Assembly: GCF_001540865.1 (NCBI RefSeq)
Contig: NC_033629.1
Coordinates: 12,239,607-12,303,606, forward strand
Reading direction: 5' to 3'
DNA from: Ananas comosus
Taxonomy: Eukaryota; Streptophyta; Magnoliopsida; Poales; Bromeliaceae
Length of the DNA: 64,000 nucleotides
Within the stretch, counting starts at the first letter, position 1. Each line of letters begins with the position of its first letter. The notes under the pieces are model-generated. The model did no database searches. It saw only the letters and a program-made list of their open reading frames with translations, and had not been told where the DNA came from. The translations under genes were made by a program, and so were the position numbers. Below, in pieces: positions 23,513 through 35,150 of this stretch.

Positions 23513-24390
23513 TTTGACCTCTTATGATTCAACTATTCAATTTTTAAAAAAATTAATTTGGACATCTAATTTTTCAATTTTTTTTATGAAATAAGCCATT
23601 TGGTGGCTTTGGCACAATTTTTAAACCTATTACTTACTTTAATTATATTGTAGTTGCATCAATAATGTAAATTATGCTAATCAGCTTTGTAAAATTAAAT
23701 GATGCATTCAATTTTAAAATTTAAGAGCTATTAAAATGGATCGAATCTATTGAATTAAAAGATTGGATAACTAATTAAAATTTTAAAATATAAGATAGTT
23801 GAATTAAAATGGGTCATTGCTTAAGCATCTACTAACTAGCGATTTTATAGGCATGTGTCTGGCAACAAAATCACAATTCATATATTAAATTTTAATTTTG
23901 TGAATTTAAGGTGGTGAATTGTAATTTGCGAAAATTAGCTTGTTTTTGCATGCTCTATAATCTATAATTTTTTAGGGGGTTGACACTACAAATAAAAATT
24001 GAATCAAGCTAACCAAAAGTTTGAGGATACCTAAAAAATATATATTTTAGATTAGATCTATCTATATAACTTACTCATATCTAAATTTAAACTTGAAACT
24101 CACCTCTGAAAAATATACTACTATGAGACTTCAACTATTTAAATTTATATCTATCCGACTATCTGATTATCTTTACATTATCTAATTTTGTCTGATATAC
24201 TTTTTTCAAATTTTAATTTTATTATAAATCAAAGAAAATTTAAATTATTCATTGTAATCAACTGTGCGTACTAGACGAAAATTGTTACCAAGATACGTGG
24301 AGACCACCTAAAGGTCCTCAACTATAGGCAACTCTGAAATCGCCCCCTAATTAAATTATTTTCCTTTTTCCACCTGAACTTCTTTTGGCT
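23327..24390. other. AT-rich promoter and intergenic stretch with TA microsatellite
   Basis: Upstream of the plastid-protein gene. A short direct repeat (ATATGCATAGAAAATATATA) occurs twice near 23438-23475 and leads into a (TA)n run to about 23510. The rest is AT-rich with no frame, promoter element or transposon end that I can support. Confidence 0.55.
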
Positions 24391-24785
24391 GGCTCTGATA
24401 CCACTTGTCACGGGGTTAGCATTTTCGCCTCAAAATCCCCGCGCGGCGCTCAAGTGTCGCACACTCGAGCCAGCCTTCTCGAGTCCCTTACACGGACAAG
24501 TCTCCCAGACTTAACAGCGGAATACCAATCCAAGCATTTTGCCAAGCTTGCTCCTCCCCGAGACTTGCAGCCCGACCCTTCGCCTGTAATCGAACCCCTC
24601 ATCGGACTCCTCGAGTTCCCAACGAGCAACCCCAATATCGAGGTTGGCCACCAAGCTAGGTGCATCCTGTTTTGTCAACCAAACCCTCCTCGAGAGTGCT
24701 CTGTAGCCGAATGCCTTGTTGCCTCTCTCGCCAGCCCAAGGACATTACAAGTTCTCCCCCAACCTGTACAATATTTTTTGTCACA
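24391..24785 (-). mobile_element. LTR-retrotransposon remnant: one LTR plus primer-binding site
   Basis: On the minus strand an LTR-like unit runs from TGTGAC (24785) to GTGACA (24406). Two bases further is TGGTATCAGAGCC (24391-24403), the primer-binding site complementary to initiator Met-tRNA. Sequence is lost right after it, so no gag/pol is present. A clear target duplication was not found. The plus-strand open frame over this region is not a gene. Confidence 0.7.
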
Positions 24786-25079
24786 AATTTAGCACATAAT
24801 ATCATATTAATTAATAATTAATAACTACCAAAATTATTAACTTAATTAAGTATAAAATCTAAAATAAAAAAAAGGGAAGTTCAGGAGTCTCAGTTTTACA
24901 AATAGTAGTTTAGAGCCTAGTTCGAAAGTCGCTATTGTTGAGGGGTCTCCATACACTTTTACCTAAATTTATTTGAGAACATCGCTAACCTTTGTCTAAC
25001 GATGTTAAACAGAGACCATCGCTCCCCATATATAAAAATTAAAACCCTGAAACCCACCACCACGTATTGTAAACACTAA

Positions 25080-28000
25080 ACCCACTGAAGCAGCTCACCA
25101 CCCTGGTCCCTCTCCCTCTCGCTCTGCGCTCTTCTTCTCGTTCGCTCCCCCTCTTCATCCTCGCTCTTCATCTTTCTGTCTGTTTGATTCTCGCGCTATT
25201 CCGATGAGGTGAGATAGGTTAATTTGTTGTAATAATTCTTGTTCTTATTTCATTATTATTTCTTTTTTTCTTTGGACGACGAATTAATCCGCAATGTGAA
25301 CAAGAAATCCGAATTATTGTTTTCAGCTTCTGATTTATTCACCTGGTATTGTGCAGAATTTGTTGTAATAATTCTTGTTCTTATTTCATTTTGGTTTTTT
25401 TTTTTCTTTGGACAAATTTTTTTTTGAGTAAACAAGGATAAACCCTATTTGGGTTGGGTCTCATATAATGCGAACTAAGCAAACTAAGCAGCCTGATTTA
25501 TTCACCTGGTATTGTGTAGAATTTGGTGTAATAATTCTTGTTCGTATTTCATTTTTGTTTCTTTTTTTTTTTGGACGATTTTTTTTTGAGTAAACAAGGA
25601 TAAACCCTATTTGGGTTGGGTCTCATATAACGCGAACTAAGCAAACTAAGCAGCCTGATTTATTCACCTGGTATTGTGAAAAATTTGTTGTAATAATTCT
25701 TATTCTTATTTCATTTTTGTTTCTTTTTTTCTTTGGACGAATTTCTTTTTGAGTAAACAGGGATAAACCCTATTTGGGTTGGCTCTCATATAACGCAAAC
25801 TAAGCAAAATACATCTTCACGAATTTTTCTTTGGACGAATTGATCCGCAATGCCAACAATAAATCTGAATTATAGTTTTCAGTTTCTGATTTATTCGGCT
25901 GATTTATTCACTTGGTATTGTGCAGAATTTGTTGTAATAATTCTTGTTCTTATTTCTCCGCAATGCGAACAATTTATCTGAATTATTATTTTCAGTTTCT
26001 GATATATTCGCCTGATTTATTCACCTGGTATTGTGCAGAATTTGTTGTAATAATTCTTGTTCTTATTTCATTTTTGTTTCTTTTTTTGTTTGAACGAATT
26101 GATCCGCAATGCGAACAATAAATCTGAATTATTGTTTTCAGTTTCTGATTTATTCACCTCGTATTGTGCAGAGTTTCTTCTAACAAAGAGGCAGGTTAAT
26201 TTGTTGTGATAATTCTTGTTCTTATTTCATTTTTGTTTCCACTCAAAAGAAAACGCTCACCTCGAATCTTCCTTTATTTGTAGCAGTTCATTTTGTTGGA
26301 TTTGGAACCTCTCGAGAATATTTATTGCCTCAGCTTTTTGCAATTTTGAATTTTTATTATTTGTGCTGCGTACTAGTGTCTGCTGCTCTTCTTCTTTGTC
26401 TTTTTTGTTTCTTTAAATCAAAGTTTGACTGATGGCCAGTTTCTTAAAAATCCGATGCCCTCTACGTCTAATTTGTACTACTAATGACATCTCCCTAAGA
26501 GTGAAATTTAGAAATGACTATTTTCTTACAAAGACTGAAATTTTGTACACATGTGCATTCTTAGCATACACATGTTACATTCTTTATGTTTTACTTAGCT
26601 TTGTTAAATTTTTTTAACTCTGTCAAATTTTTGTAATGGAATTTCTATTATGTGAAAGTTTATGTTTCTTCTGAACATTTGATAGTGTTGCACTTCGATT
26701 CCTCTAATTCATCTGGCATGTTTTTTGTTCTTATGATTTTGTTAAAACTAACTACTTCGACATGCTAGTATATTGTCCTTTAAATGACTTCGAGGGCATT
26801 TTGACAACTCTTTGATCTTTGATACTATTTTGCCAAGGTCTTTAATAAATATCTTGTGTATATATAATATAAATAGAATTAATTGTTATATTAACATAGC
26901 TCTCTGCACCATAAGCTTGTTTCCTAAAATCCTCCTAACAAATTCGATTAGCTTTAAATTGGAGCTTCTTCTGTTTTTGGTCCTGAAAGATCTTTCGAGG
27001 TTCCTGCTGCAACAAAAAGTTCAGACTCTTTTCGGAAGCTTCTGTAGTTAGGAGGTTCAATTTTTAGATGATTGACTTCACTTCTATAGCAAAATGCGTA
27101 GCAAGATTTCCCAAAAAGGAAAAGGAAAATCTTATTCTAGATTCAGCATTGTGGTATTGGTCTATCACAACCACATTAAGGTAGAAAGTAAAATTTCGCT
27201 CGCAATTAAATTTGATAGTTAATATAATTTTAGTAAGAAAAATTATCTTTATTTATAGTCGAATAGATAAATATAACGATGTTGCTAATAGATAAATATA
27301 ACGATATTGCCCGGGAGGCAATAAATTCAAAAGTAATCGCAGTTACGAACAGATAGCTTACCAGAGTCAGTCATGCATAAAATAGGTGATAAAATTTTGG
27401 CACTGGATTGTAAAACGCCACAAAAATTTAAGGTTGAAGTGGAAAGGAATACTTCTCTCGCTATTATGTTTCGAACTATTATGTTTCTAACAATTATTCT
27501 TGCTTGCTTGTAAAAGAAAAAATAGCGGTAAAAGAAGGTTGGTAACTTTTTTATGCCACCAATTAATATTTATGACTGATAATGACATCCTAAGATCATA
27601 ATTTGAGCAGCCGTGCTTATTCTCAAAAAAAATATGTGGATTAAGATAAATGATTAATGATAATCTCTCATATCTTTATGCATATTTGGTAATAAATGAT
27701 ATTTTGCCCCTTTATAAAAAATATTCTTTATTTGGTAACGAATATATCAACAAAATATTTTTTATGCTTTTTTGCTGAAAAGAGGTGAAGACTTGGTCCT
27801 CGGGTGACACTGACGCGAATTCTAAGGTTATAAACAAACTCATACTGGAAGTTCAGGAACTCTCTATAGAACATAGCAATCTAAATTTTCTCATAAAAAG
27901 GGGAGCACCTTAATCACGATTTCGTTGTATAATTCATGATTTATAGAGAGGTATCTTGATCGAGTTTCGAACACTACATCGACCACCGCAAGTATGTGTC

Positions 28001-29633
28001 CCTCATGATGCCACTTCTCAGGTCAACAACAACGGACCGCAGCAAGCACCAATGGCGACGACAACAGCAGCAATAATGAGCAATGCACTAGAAGCAAGCA
28101 AATTGATTCTAAAATTATAAACAATAATTTTTTTATAAAAAAATTTCGGTAAGAAAAAAAAAATTATGTTTGTAATCCTTGATCTGAAGGAAAAATTAAT
28201 TTTTCGTTAATATTTATTTGGTTAACTGCTTGTTTTCGTTTTTCTCTTTTTTCTGTTTTTTTAGATAAATCTTTTTTTTCTTTTTTTCTTTTTTTCCTTT
28301 TCTGTTTCTCTTCCCATCTGAGAGGTGGTTCATCCCCTCTGTGTGTCTGACCCTTTTTGCTTGAATCTGAACGAATTGGGCGTGGGTGGTTTTTATTTTC
28401 TCAGGTGATGTTTTTCTTTTTTTTCCTTAGTTTAGTTTTGCATACTATATAAACAAGAGGTCTAATTAAGTCACCAAACTTCAATTTATTCCAATTTGAT
28501 ATACTAAACTTCAAATTTTTTTTTTGTTTCAATTTTAGTTACTATTTTTAATAGGAGAATCACATAGCAATTAATTTTGTAAATTATTATGTTGTCATTC
28601 GTCGAATTTGAGGCGATAGCTAATTCACTTGAAACATCAATTTGAATAAGTTAAAAGTTTCGGTAATTTAACGGCGACTTCGAATTAAGTTTAGTGGTTA
28701 TTGGTGTAGTTCATCTTGAACTTATGGTTTCTGTTTAGGGTTTGGAACTTGCTCACAAGCTGTTTGATGCAATGTCAACAAAAAATTAGATTGAATCAGC
28801 TATTGCTTTGAGCTTGTGAATTCTTTGAGGATCATCTAGGGTTTCCATTTTTTAGTTGCAGTTATCTTTGCAAAGATATTTCCAGTTTTAAGAGCTACTT
28901 CCTAAACTCAACTGCCTTAAGATGTTAAGGGTGCATTTCTCTGTTATCCTGATTCCCGCATATTTTTTTTAATAAAAAAAAAAATTCAAGGGTCATTTGT
29001 TATATGGTTGTTGAGAATCATAAGAGTATTTAAGTAGTCTTAATTTTTGAAGTAGTTGAAATTTATTATCTTGAGAAAAAAATCATGATACTCTTGATCA
29101 CCATTGTAACACTATTTATCCCCATTTAACTTGTTTCGACATTCGAACAGGCTCTAATAATTTTTTACTCATTTGCAGAAGTTTGATAGTGTGGAAAGCT
29201 TGCTGGAGTATTTCGACGACCTAGACATCGACACATCTGATTTAGGGATAATCCGAGAGGAGAATAATGGAATTATGAGCAATAATTCTGTTATAGCTGA
29301 AGCTGGGAACAATGGAACCTACTATATGGTCCTATCCGACGACAACGGAACGATGAAAAACAATCTCAGTATCATTATGAACGAGAAGAATGGAATGATG
29401 ACTAACAACAATACTGCGATGGTTGTACATCAGAACAATGGGGTGGCAAATAATCATGGCGGTATTGTCATGGTTGAGAACAACAAAGAGACTAGGAGCG
29501 TTGCTCCTATCATTCCCTTGAGTAATCCCAGCAACAAGCATGTTGAGCCAGTGCACAACTTTAGTCGTGAAAATCCGGCGGTCGTGCGTTGGTCCCGAGA
29601 AGAAGAGTCTATCTTGATGGAAAAGCTTGCTGA
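25080..29633 (+). pseudogene. 5' portion of a DUF3755/SANT-like gene, 3' exons not found
   Basis: A CT-rich leader (about 25080-25208) ends at ATGAG/GTGAGA and looks like a 5' UTR exon followed by a 4-kb intron. A strong acceptor (ATTTGCAG) opens an exon at 29179-29633. It encodes KFDSVESLLEYFDDLDIDTS, then a degenerate repeat rich in NNG/NN motifs (ENNGIMSNN, NNGTYYM, DNGTMKNN, KNGMMTNN), then RWSREEESILMEKLAE, and ends at a perfect GTAAGT donor. The Asn-rich part followed by the start of a SANT-like W-x-x-E-E helix recalls plant DUF3755 proteins, whose next exon would carry the rest of that domain. I find no such exon downstream; the following DNA is a LINE relic and other transposon debris. 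Either the gene is truncated or a huge intron hides its 3' end. The apparent ORF start (TTG at 29173) is in the intron. Confidence 0.5.
25214..26240. repeat. Irregular tandem repeat array, seven units
   Basis: The segment AATTTGTTGTAATAATTCTT (with small changes) recurs at about 25221, 25357, 25519, 25680, 25924, 26038 and 26198. Spacing is 114-244 bases. Two kinds of filler alternate: one with GGACGAATT...CCGCAATGCGAACAA, one with GAGTAAACAAGGATAAACCC and GGTCTCATATAACG. Most units end in TTCACCTGGTATTGTGCAG, which looks like a 3' splice site. The first unit begins just inside the putative intron, so the array seems to have grown from an exon-intron edge. Confidence 0.8.
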
Positions 29634-29879
29634 GTAAGTCCATAGTTGGCTTCCTAACATCATCCTTTGGTGATGTTCGTCATTTTCGTTTATCTCCCAC
29701 AAATATGTCTTCTTCTTCATACTGCCAATCTGTGTTTAAATGCTTTACTCCTGCCTAAAGCGAACAAATTCAAATATAGATGGTTGACTTGGAAATTATA
29801 ACTTAGATTTTGCGTTCTACGTGCAATATTCCACCTCACGGAAGAGTATTATAATGCTGGCTCTAATTGAATTTTAATT

Positions 29880-30340
29880 TGTAGTAGCTTCTGGAATGAT
29901 ATATGGAGAGCCCACACTTCCTTCCGAACTCTTTACCCCAACGTCTATGTTAATGTCGTGAACAAAAATCTTAAGGGAAAGGACCCCTAGTTACCGGGGC
30001 GACATCAACCTTATTTCGCAACTAAAAGAGTCAATTTTCGCGATCTCTCTATATAACAAGAAAGATGAGGTTTGGTGGAGGCGGACTCAGTTTGAAGAGT
30101 TTACGGTCAAATTGCTCTAGGTGGAGTAAAACGATATGAACTTTATTCGAATATGGACGATTAAATACCCCTTGAAAGTTAAGATCTTCTATGGTTAGTA
30201 CTAAGAAGGAAGGTGCTCACTACGGACACAACCTTCGAAAACGTGAGTGGAGTGGCGAGGAACGCTATGTTTTTCGCTTGAATGAGGGTAAGACTATGGA
30301 TCACCTCTTTATGGGAATTGAATGTATTAGAGCGCTACTG
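29880..30340 (+). mobile_element. Degraded LINE 3' region (RT zinc-binding domain)
   Basis: Translating across frames gives FWNDIWRAH and FRTLYPNVYVNV, later DEVWWRRTQFEEF, then PLKVKIFYW, RKREWSGEERCVF and ETMDHLFM. This is the zf-RVT pattern that follows reverse transcriptase in plant non-LTR retrotransposons (KIFLW...C..C...E...HLF). Several frameshifts and stops show it is long dead. No intact reverse transcriptase or poly-A tail was identified. Confidence 0.6.
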
Positions 30341-32455
30341 TAGGGTTTCCTCCCAAATAGCTCAGTACTTCAAAAATGCACTTCTGCCGATTTGCTTTGG
30401 GAAGCGAGTAGAGATAAAGGAGGAGAGCACCGGCACGAAGGGAGTTAGCAACAATCGCCGTACCATGGTGGGTAGTTTGGCTAGAGTGGTCTTTCGTTTG
30501 GTTCGGGTATAAATAAGAACTGGTTATATCGAGAATAGGTATAAGAATAGATTTTCGTAGGAACAAGAGTATTTTTTTATTTGGATGAAAATGGGAGTAT
30601 GAGCTGGAACTAGAAAAATTATGTTTGGATGAAAATCTTTGTATCAGGTGAAATAATTGGTAGTTATAGATAGAAAATAGTGATTTCGCCCCTATAATTG
30701 AATTTAACATTTAAAACTAATAATTTTAAATTAAAAGTTTTAACCTTTAAATTTTAAAATTTGAAATTAAAATTAAAACTTATAATTTTCAAAATTTAAA
30801 TTTTAAATATCAAATTTAAAATTTAAAATCAAATTTAAATTTGAAAGATATAAAATATTAAATTTTAAATTTTAAATCTAAAAAGTTAAATTTAAAATTT
30901 AAAAATAATAAATATCAAATTTATAATATAAATATTAAAATTTATAATTTACAATTATAAATTTAAATTTTTTAAAAATAAATTATAAATTTTAGAAATT
31001 TAAATTAAAAATCACTCTCTCTCTCTCTCTCTATATATATCCGGGAGCGGGTGGAACAAGTGTTCCAACCCTCCCAAATTGTGTTTGGGTACAAAGTTAT
31101 CCCCCCTCTTGTACCTAATTCAAATAGGGTGTTAGAATACCAAATATTCAGTGCATGTCTTAGTAACGGAGATAGGCTTGCTTAGACATATTTGGGATTT
31201 ACTTTGCTAGTTTTTTTTTTGGATATTGAGGCCCAATTGCCTTAATTTGTAGTCCAGTTCATCCTCCTAATGAATGAAGCGAATTTTTATCTCGATTTTT
31301 AGTCTAGAAAAGTATGACCAAATGACAGATTTTTTGGCAATCACTGTAACTACTGGACATTATCGAGATTGAATAGATTTTTGCCTCATGATCTGAAGAG
31401 GCTCTACTTTGCTAGAGAGAGTTCGAACAATTTGTTTACATAATACGTATCTGAGATTTTGCACGCTTCTCGAGACTTCTATATTATGGAAGGTGTTCAT
31501 ATATCAAAATTTTTAAAAAACCTAAAAAATAAAATAGAAATAAAAAACCTTTTTTTTTTTTTGTACCATCCAAATTAATACGCATATATAGAAAATTAAT
31601 TTTCTTTTTCTGTCGAACCAAACAACTGAAGCTAAAAAGTTTCTTTTCTAGAAGAACTTTTCCTGAAAACAGTTTTCTACTGTTTTTCAAGGAACCAAAC
31701 ATGCCCTGCTGCACTTGCAATTTAAATCAACAACATTTTTTTCTCCTACATTTGTAGAGGTTCTGAGATTTAACTTAGGGTGTGTTTGATTCTTCGTAAA
31801 AATAGTCAAAAAAAACTCTTTTTTATCCGAAAATTATTCTTGCTAAGAGATCTTTGATTCATTTGTCTTCTAAATAGCGTATGATTTATATGTTTTTTTT
31901 TTTTTTTCCATCAAGACTGCAGTTGCCTTGAATGAAATAGTGGCATGCTACTTTTTCTCAAAAAAAATATTTTTGTTCGTTTGTTTAGCAGTAAAATTGC
32001 TTTTCTCGTAAATTTTTTTTACATATTTAAGGGAAAAACTGGGCTTTTTCTATTTCCGCTAAAACTCGGCAAAAAAACGAAAAAGCCCTCTGCGTAACAT
32101 GCAACCTTTCTCTTAAAAAAAAAAGAAAAAAAGAAAAAAAAGAAGAGAGAGAGAAAAAAGAAAAAAAAAAAACTCCGCGTGTTCACGCCAAAAAAATTAC
32201 GCGGTCCGCCCACAAAGAAACCAAATGTGTTAACGAGTGCAACTACAAATACTAGTGATTACTGCATAGACCAGGTGTATTCATATATGTACACCATATT
32301 TTCATCTATTTTTTTAAAAAAAATATATTAGTCTATTTCATTTCTTATACAGCAGTTTTTTTAAAAAAATTTAAAATTTGGAGCATGGTGCGTAGGTTCA
32401 TGGGTGCACGGGTGCACAATTTTTTTTTTCGCGAGTATATATATATATATATATC
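30341..32455. other. AT-rich repeat desert
   Basis: No gene. 30670-31015 is almost pure A/T built from AATTTAAA-like words, ending in a CT run and TATATA near 31013-31040. Poly-T or poly-A stretches with GAATGAA...AGCGA or GGCATGCTAC words near 31210-31300 and 31890-31975 resemble 3' ends of old SINE-like insertions related to the 63.7-kb one. An A/G-rich tract lies at 32115-32172. A fragment of the MITE described next lies at about 32455-32510. Confidence 0.5.
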
Positions 32456-32569
32456 ATGTTGAACGGTGCCGATCGTCGATTTGAAGGCTCCATCATCAAA
32501 AATAAATAGGTGGCAAAAGTGCCGATTTGCTATCAATAGTATTCTAGCTCTATTATATATATATATATG

Positions 32570-33113
32570 GGTCCGGCTACTATACTATTATGAGCACGAT
32601 CGCCCTCGTACTCATAAGTTGTTTTCGATGATAGAGCTTCCGAATCGACGATCCACACTGTTAAACGTTAATTACAGCATTTAAAACTTCTAGAAATCAA
32701 ATTTTATAATTTTTCGTCATCATTTACCTTACGATCAAGAGGTCACAAATTTGACAATTTTTAACGGCCGGTATGGGATACTTGCTATTCTAACGGTGTA
32801 AAAGAATTAGAATTTATTGAATTTTTTATAGAAAATTCTATTCACTACATAGATAAAGATCAATAACTCCAATCTTGAATTGAAGGATCCGATCATCCTT
32901 TTTTAGGACGTCGTTCGATTTTGACCATTCATTTTATGCCCACTTGATGGATTTTATTATGATTTCGAAAATTTACGAAATTTATTTTCTAGAAGTTTCA
33001 AATATTCTAGATCATATTTAACGGAGTGGATCGTCGATTCGGAAGCTCTATCATTGAAAACAACTTATAAGTATGAGGGCTCTAATACTAATGATAGTAT
33101 AGTAGGCATGGCC
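32570..33113. mobile_element. Fold-back MITE, copy 1 (about 540 bp)
   Basis: Starts GGTCCGGCTACTATACTAT and ends with a near inverse (ATAGTATAGTAGGCATGGCC). The inverted arms run about 85 bases each and include GATAGAGCTTCCGAATCG and its complement. Inserted next to TA runs. No coding capacity. It is the same family as 43584-44112 and 45029-45572. The superfamily is uncertain; a TA target is suggested by the flanks. Confidence 0.8.
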
Positions 33114-34089
33114 TATATAAATATATAATGACATGTATAATATATAGGGATAATTACCAATATATCTCTCAAAACATCAAAAATATCTCATTTATTCCTT
33201 TTGTTTCTTTCCAATATACCTCTTATACGTTTCTCCGTTATTCCAAAATGCTCCTACAGTTACCAAGTTAACTTGAGTTAAAGGTGAGTTAAATATTTAT
33301 CAGAGTTAGAAAAAATTAAAATATTTCTTTTGCCTTTAACTTAATGACAAATAAGAATTATTAATGATAGTGGAAGGGTATATTTGAAAAGACTAAAAAG
33401 TAAAATTACTTTTTTGTGCCCCTAACTTAAGAGCAAATAAAAAAAGACGGTGATGGTAGAAGAGTATATTTGAAAAAGTAGAATAGTAATTTTGTAGAAA
33501 TAACAGCTATTACTAGGATATATTTGAAATATATTGCAATGTAAAAAATATTTTTTAGTTTTAATCTTCTAAGATGAGTAAATTAGAAAGTGAAAAATTT
33601 TTCAAGGATATATAAGCAATTGCTCTAGTGTATATTATAAATTTGCAAGCATTTAATTTCCAAATAATAATAATAATATATAGTGTTATTACTATTTTAT
33701 ATAAATAACATATAATATAATATAAAAAATATATATAAATAATATTTTCTTCATCTTTTCCTTTCAACCAAATAAACAATGATGCAAAAAAATTTTTTTC
33801 CTATAAACCAAACATTAGAAGGCTTAATTTTTTTTTTTTTTTTTTCCATTGAACAAACACTCCATTATGTGGATCCTGTTCTTGGTCTTTTTCTTTTTTT
33901 CTCCCCCTAATATGATCAATAAGAAAACACACCGCACTTCAACTCATGAGAAAAATTATTCTACTTCATTAAGAAAATAAAATGTTATAGTAAATAATAA
34001 ATCACACCAGATAATATATTTCAAAATTATGTAACATTATGTAAATATATACACATGTGCAAGTAGTAGACTATTTATCATGTGAAAAC
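33114..34089. other. AT-rich intergenic DNA
   Basis: No gene. Contains runs such as (ATA)n near 33665-33680 and a poly-T at 33825-33846. Words like ATATATTTGAAA near 33380, 33468 and 33520 repeat in a way that suggests another decayed small transposon, but I could not fix its ends. Confidence 0.4.
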
Positions 34090-34687
34090 TAGGGGGTGTA
34101 AACCAGCCTAACACGAGCAAGCTGAGGTCGGCTCGTGTTTGGCTTGTATATTAAACTAGCCGAACACGAGCTGGCTCGTTAAAATATCGAGCTGAAAAAT
34201 TCAGCTCGTGTTGGCTCACGAGCTGGTCAACAAACAATAAATTAAAATAATTAGATTAAATATATATAAAAATAAATTTATAAAATTTTATCCATTAGAT
34301 TTTGATTTAATAGTTGAAAATTTACATATAAATAAATAAATTTTTATAATTAAACTCGTATTTATATTTTTATTTTGGTAAAAATTAAATAATAAAAATA
34401 TATTATATATAATTATTTATTTATTTATAAAAATATAAATTAAATAANTAAAAATTAAATAATAAAAATATATATTATATATAATTATTTATTTATATAT
34501 AAAAATATAAATTAAATAAATTATATAAATATAAAATATATGTATTCGAGCTGTTATCGAGCCGAACACGAGCAAGCTGACCCCAGCTCGTGTTCGGCTC
34601 GTTTACTAAAGGACCGAGTCGATCTCGAGCTCATTTCGAGCCGAACACGAGCTGGCTCGCGAATAACGAGTTGGATTGTCACTCCTA
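34090..34687. mobile_element. hAT-type non-autonomous element
   Basis: Flanked by a perfect 8-bp duplication GTGAAAAC (34082-34089 and 34688-34695). The ends are short imperfect inverted repeats (TAGGGGGTGTAAACC and GTCACTCCTA). Subterminal zones carry many CGAGCCGAACACGAGC-type inverted motifs. The middle is AT-rich and includes an N at 34447 flanked by a duplicated stretch of about 70 bases, so the true element is probably shorter. No transposase. Confidence 0.85.
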
Positions 34688-34736
34688 GTGAAAACAGTCA
34701 AATATTATCGGATATTTGAAAAAGCATATTCGCATC

Positions 34737-35150
34737 CATATTTTTTTTCAATGCAAATTCAAATACATATATGTGTCAAATGTTAAATTTTTTTATTATA
34801 TTCGCTAAAAATGGATTCAATTTTTTTCAATGCGAATTCAAATACATATATATGTGTCAAATATTAAATTTTTTTATTATATTCGCTAAAAATGGATTCA
34901 AACGTGATCAGATATTTCTTCGACATTATATAAAAAAATAAAAGATTTTAAAAAAANTTTTCAATGCGAATTCAAATACATATATGTGTCAAATGTTAAA
35001 TTTTTTTATTATATTCGCTAAAAAAATGCGAATTCAAATACATATATGTGTCAAATATTAAATTTTTTTATTATATTCGCTAAAAATGGATTCAAACGTG
35101 ATCAGATATTTCTTCGACATTATATAAAAAAATAAAAGATTTTAAAAAAA
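34737..35150. repeat. Direct repeats around the N at 34957
   Basis: The unit AATGCGAATTCAAATACATA ... TTATTATATTCGCTAAAAA occurs four times (about 34749, 34828, 34960 and 35026). Two copies are extended by the same downstream sequence ending TAAAAGATTTTAAAAAAA. The N lies between repeats, so at least part of the redundancy is likely an uncollapsed assembly join. Confidence 0.65.

Noticed and set aside
24385..24792. 135-codon plus-strand open frame
   Set aside because: It lies within the LTR and primer-site remnant and has no protein-family features.
25214..26240. CRISPR-like spacing of repeats
   Set aside because: Units are long, irregular and AT-rich in a plant intron. No cas genes; the repeats are a degenerate minisatellite.
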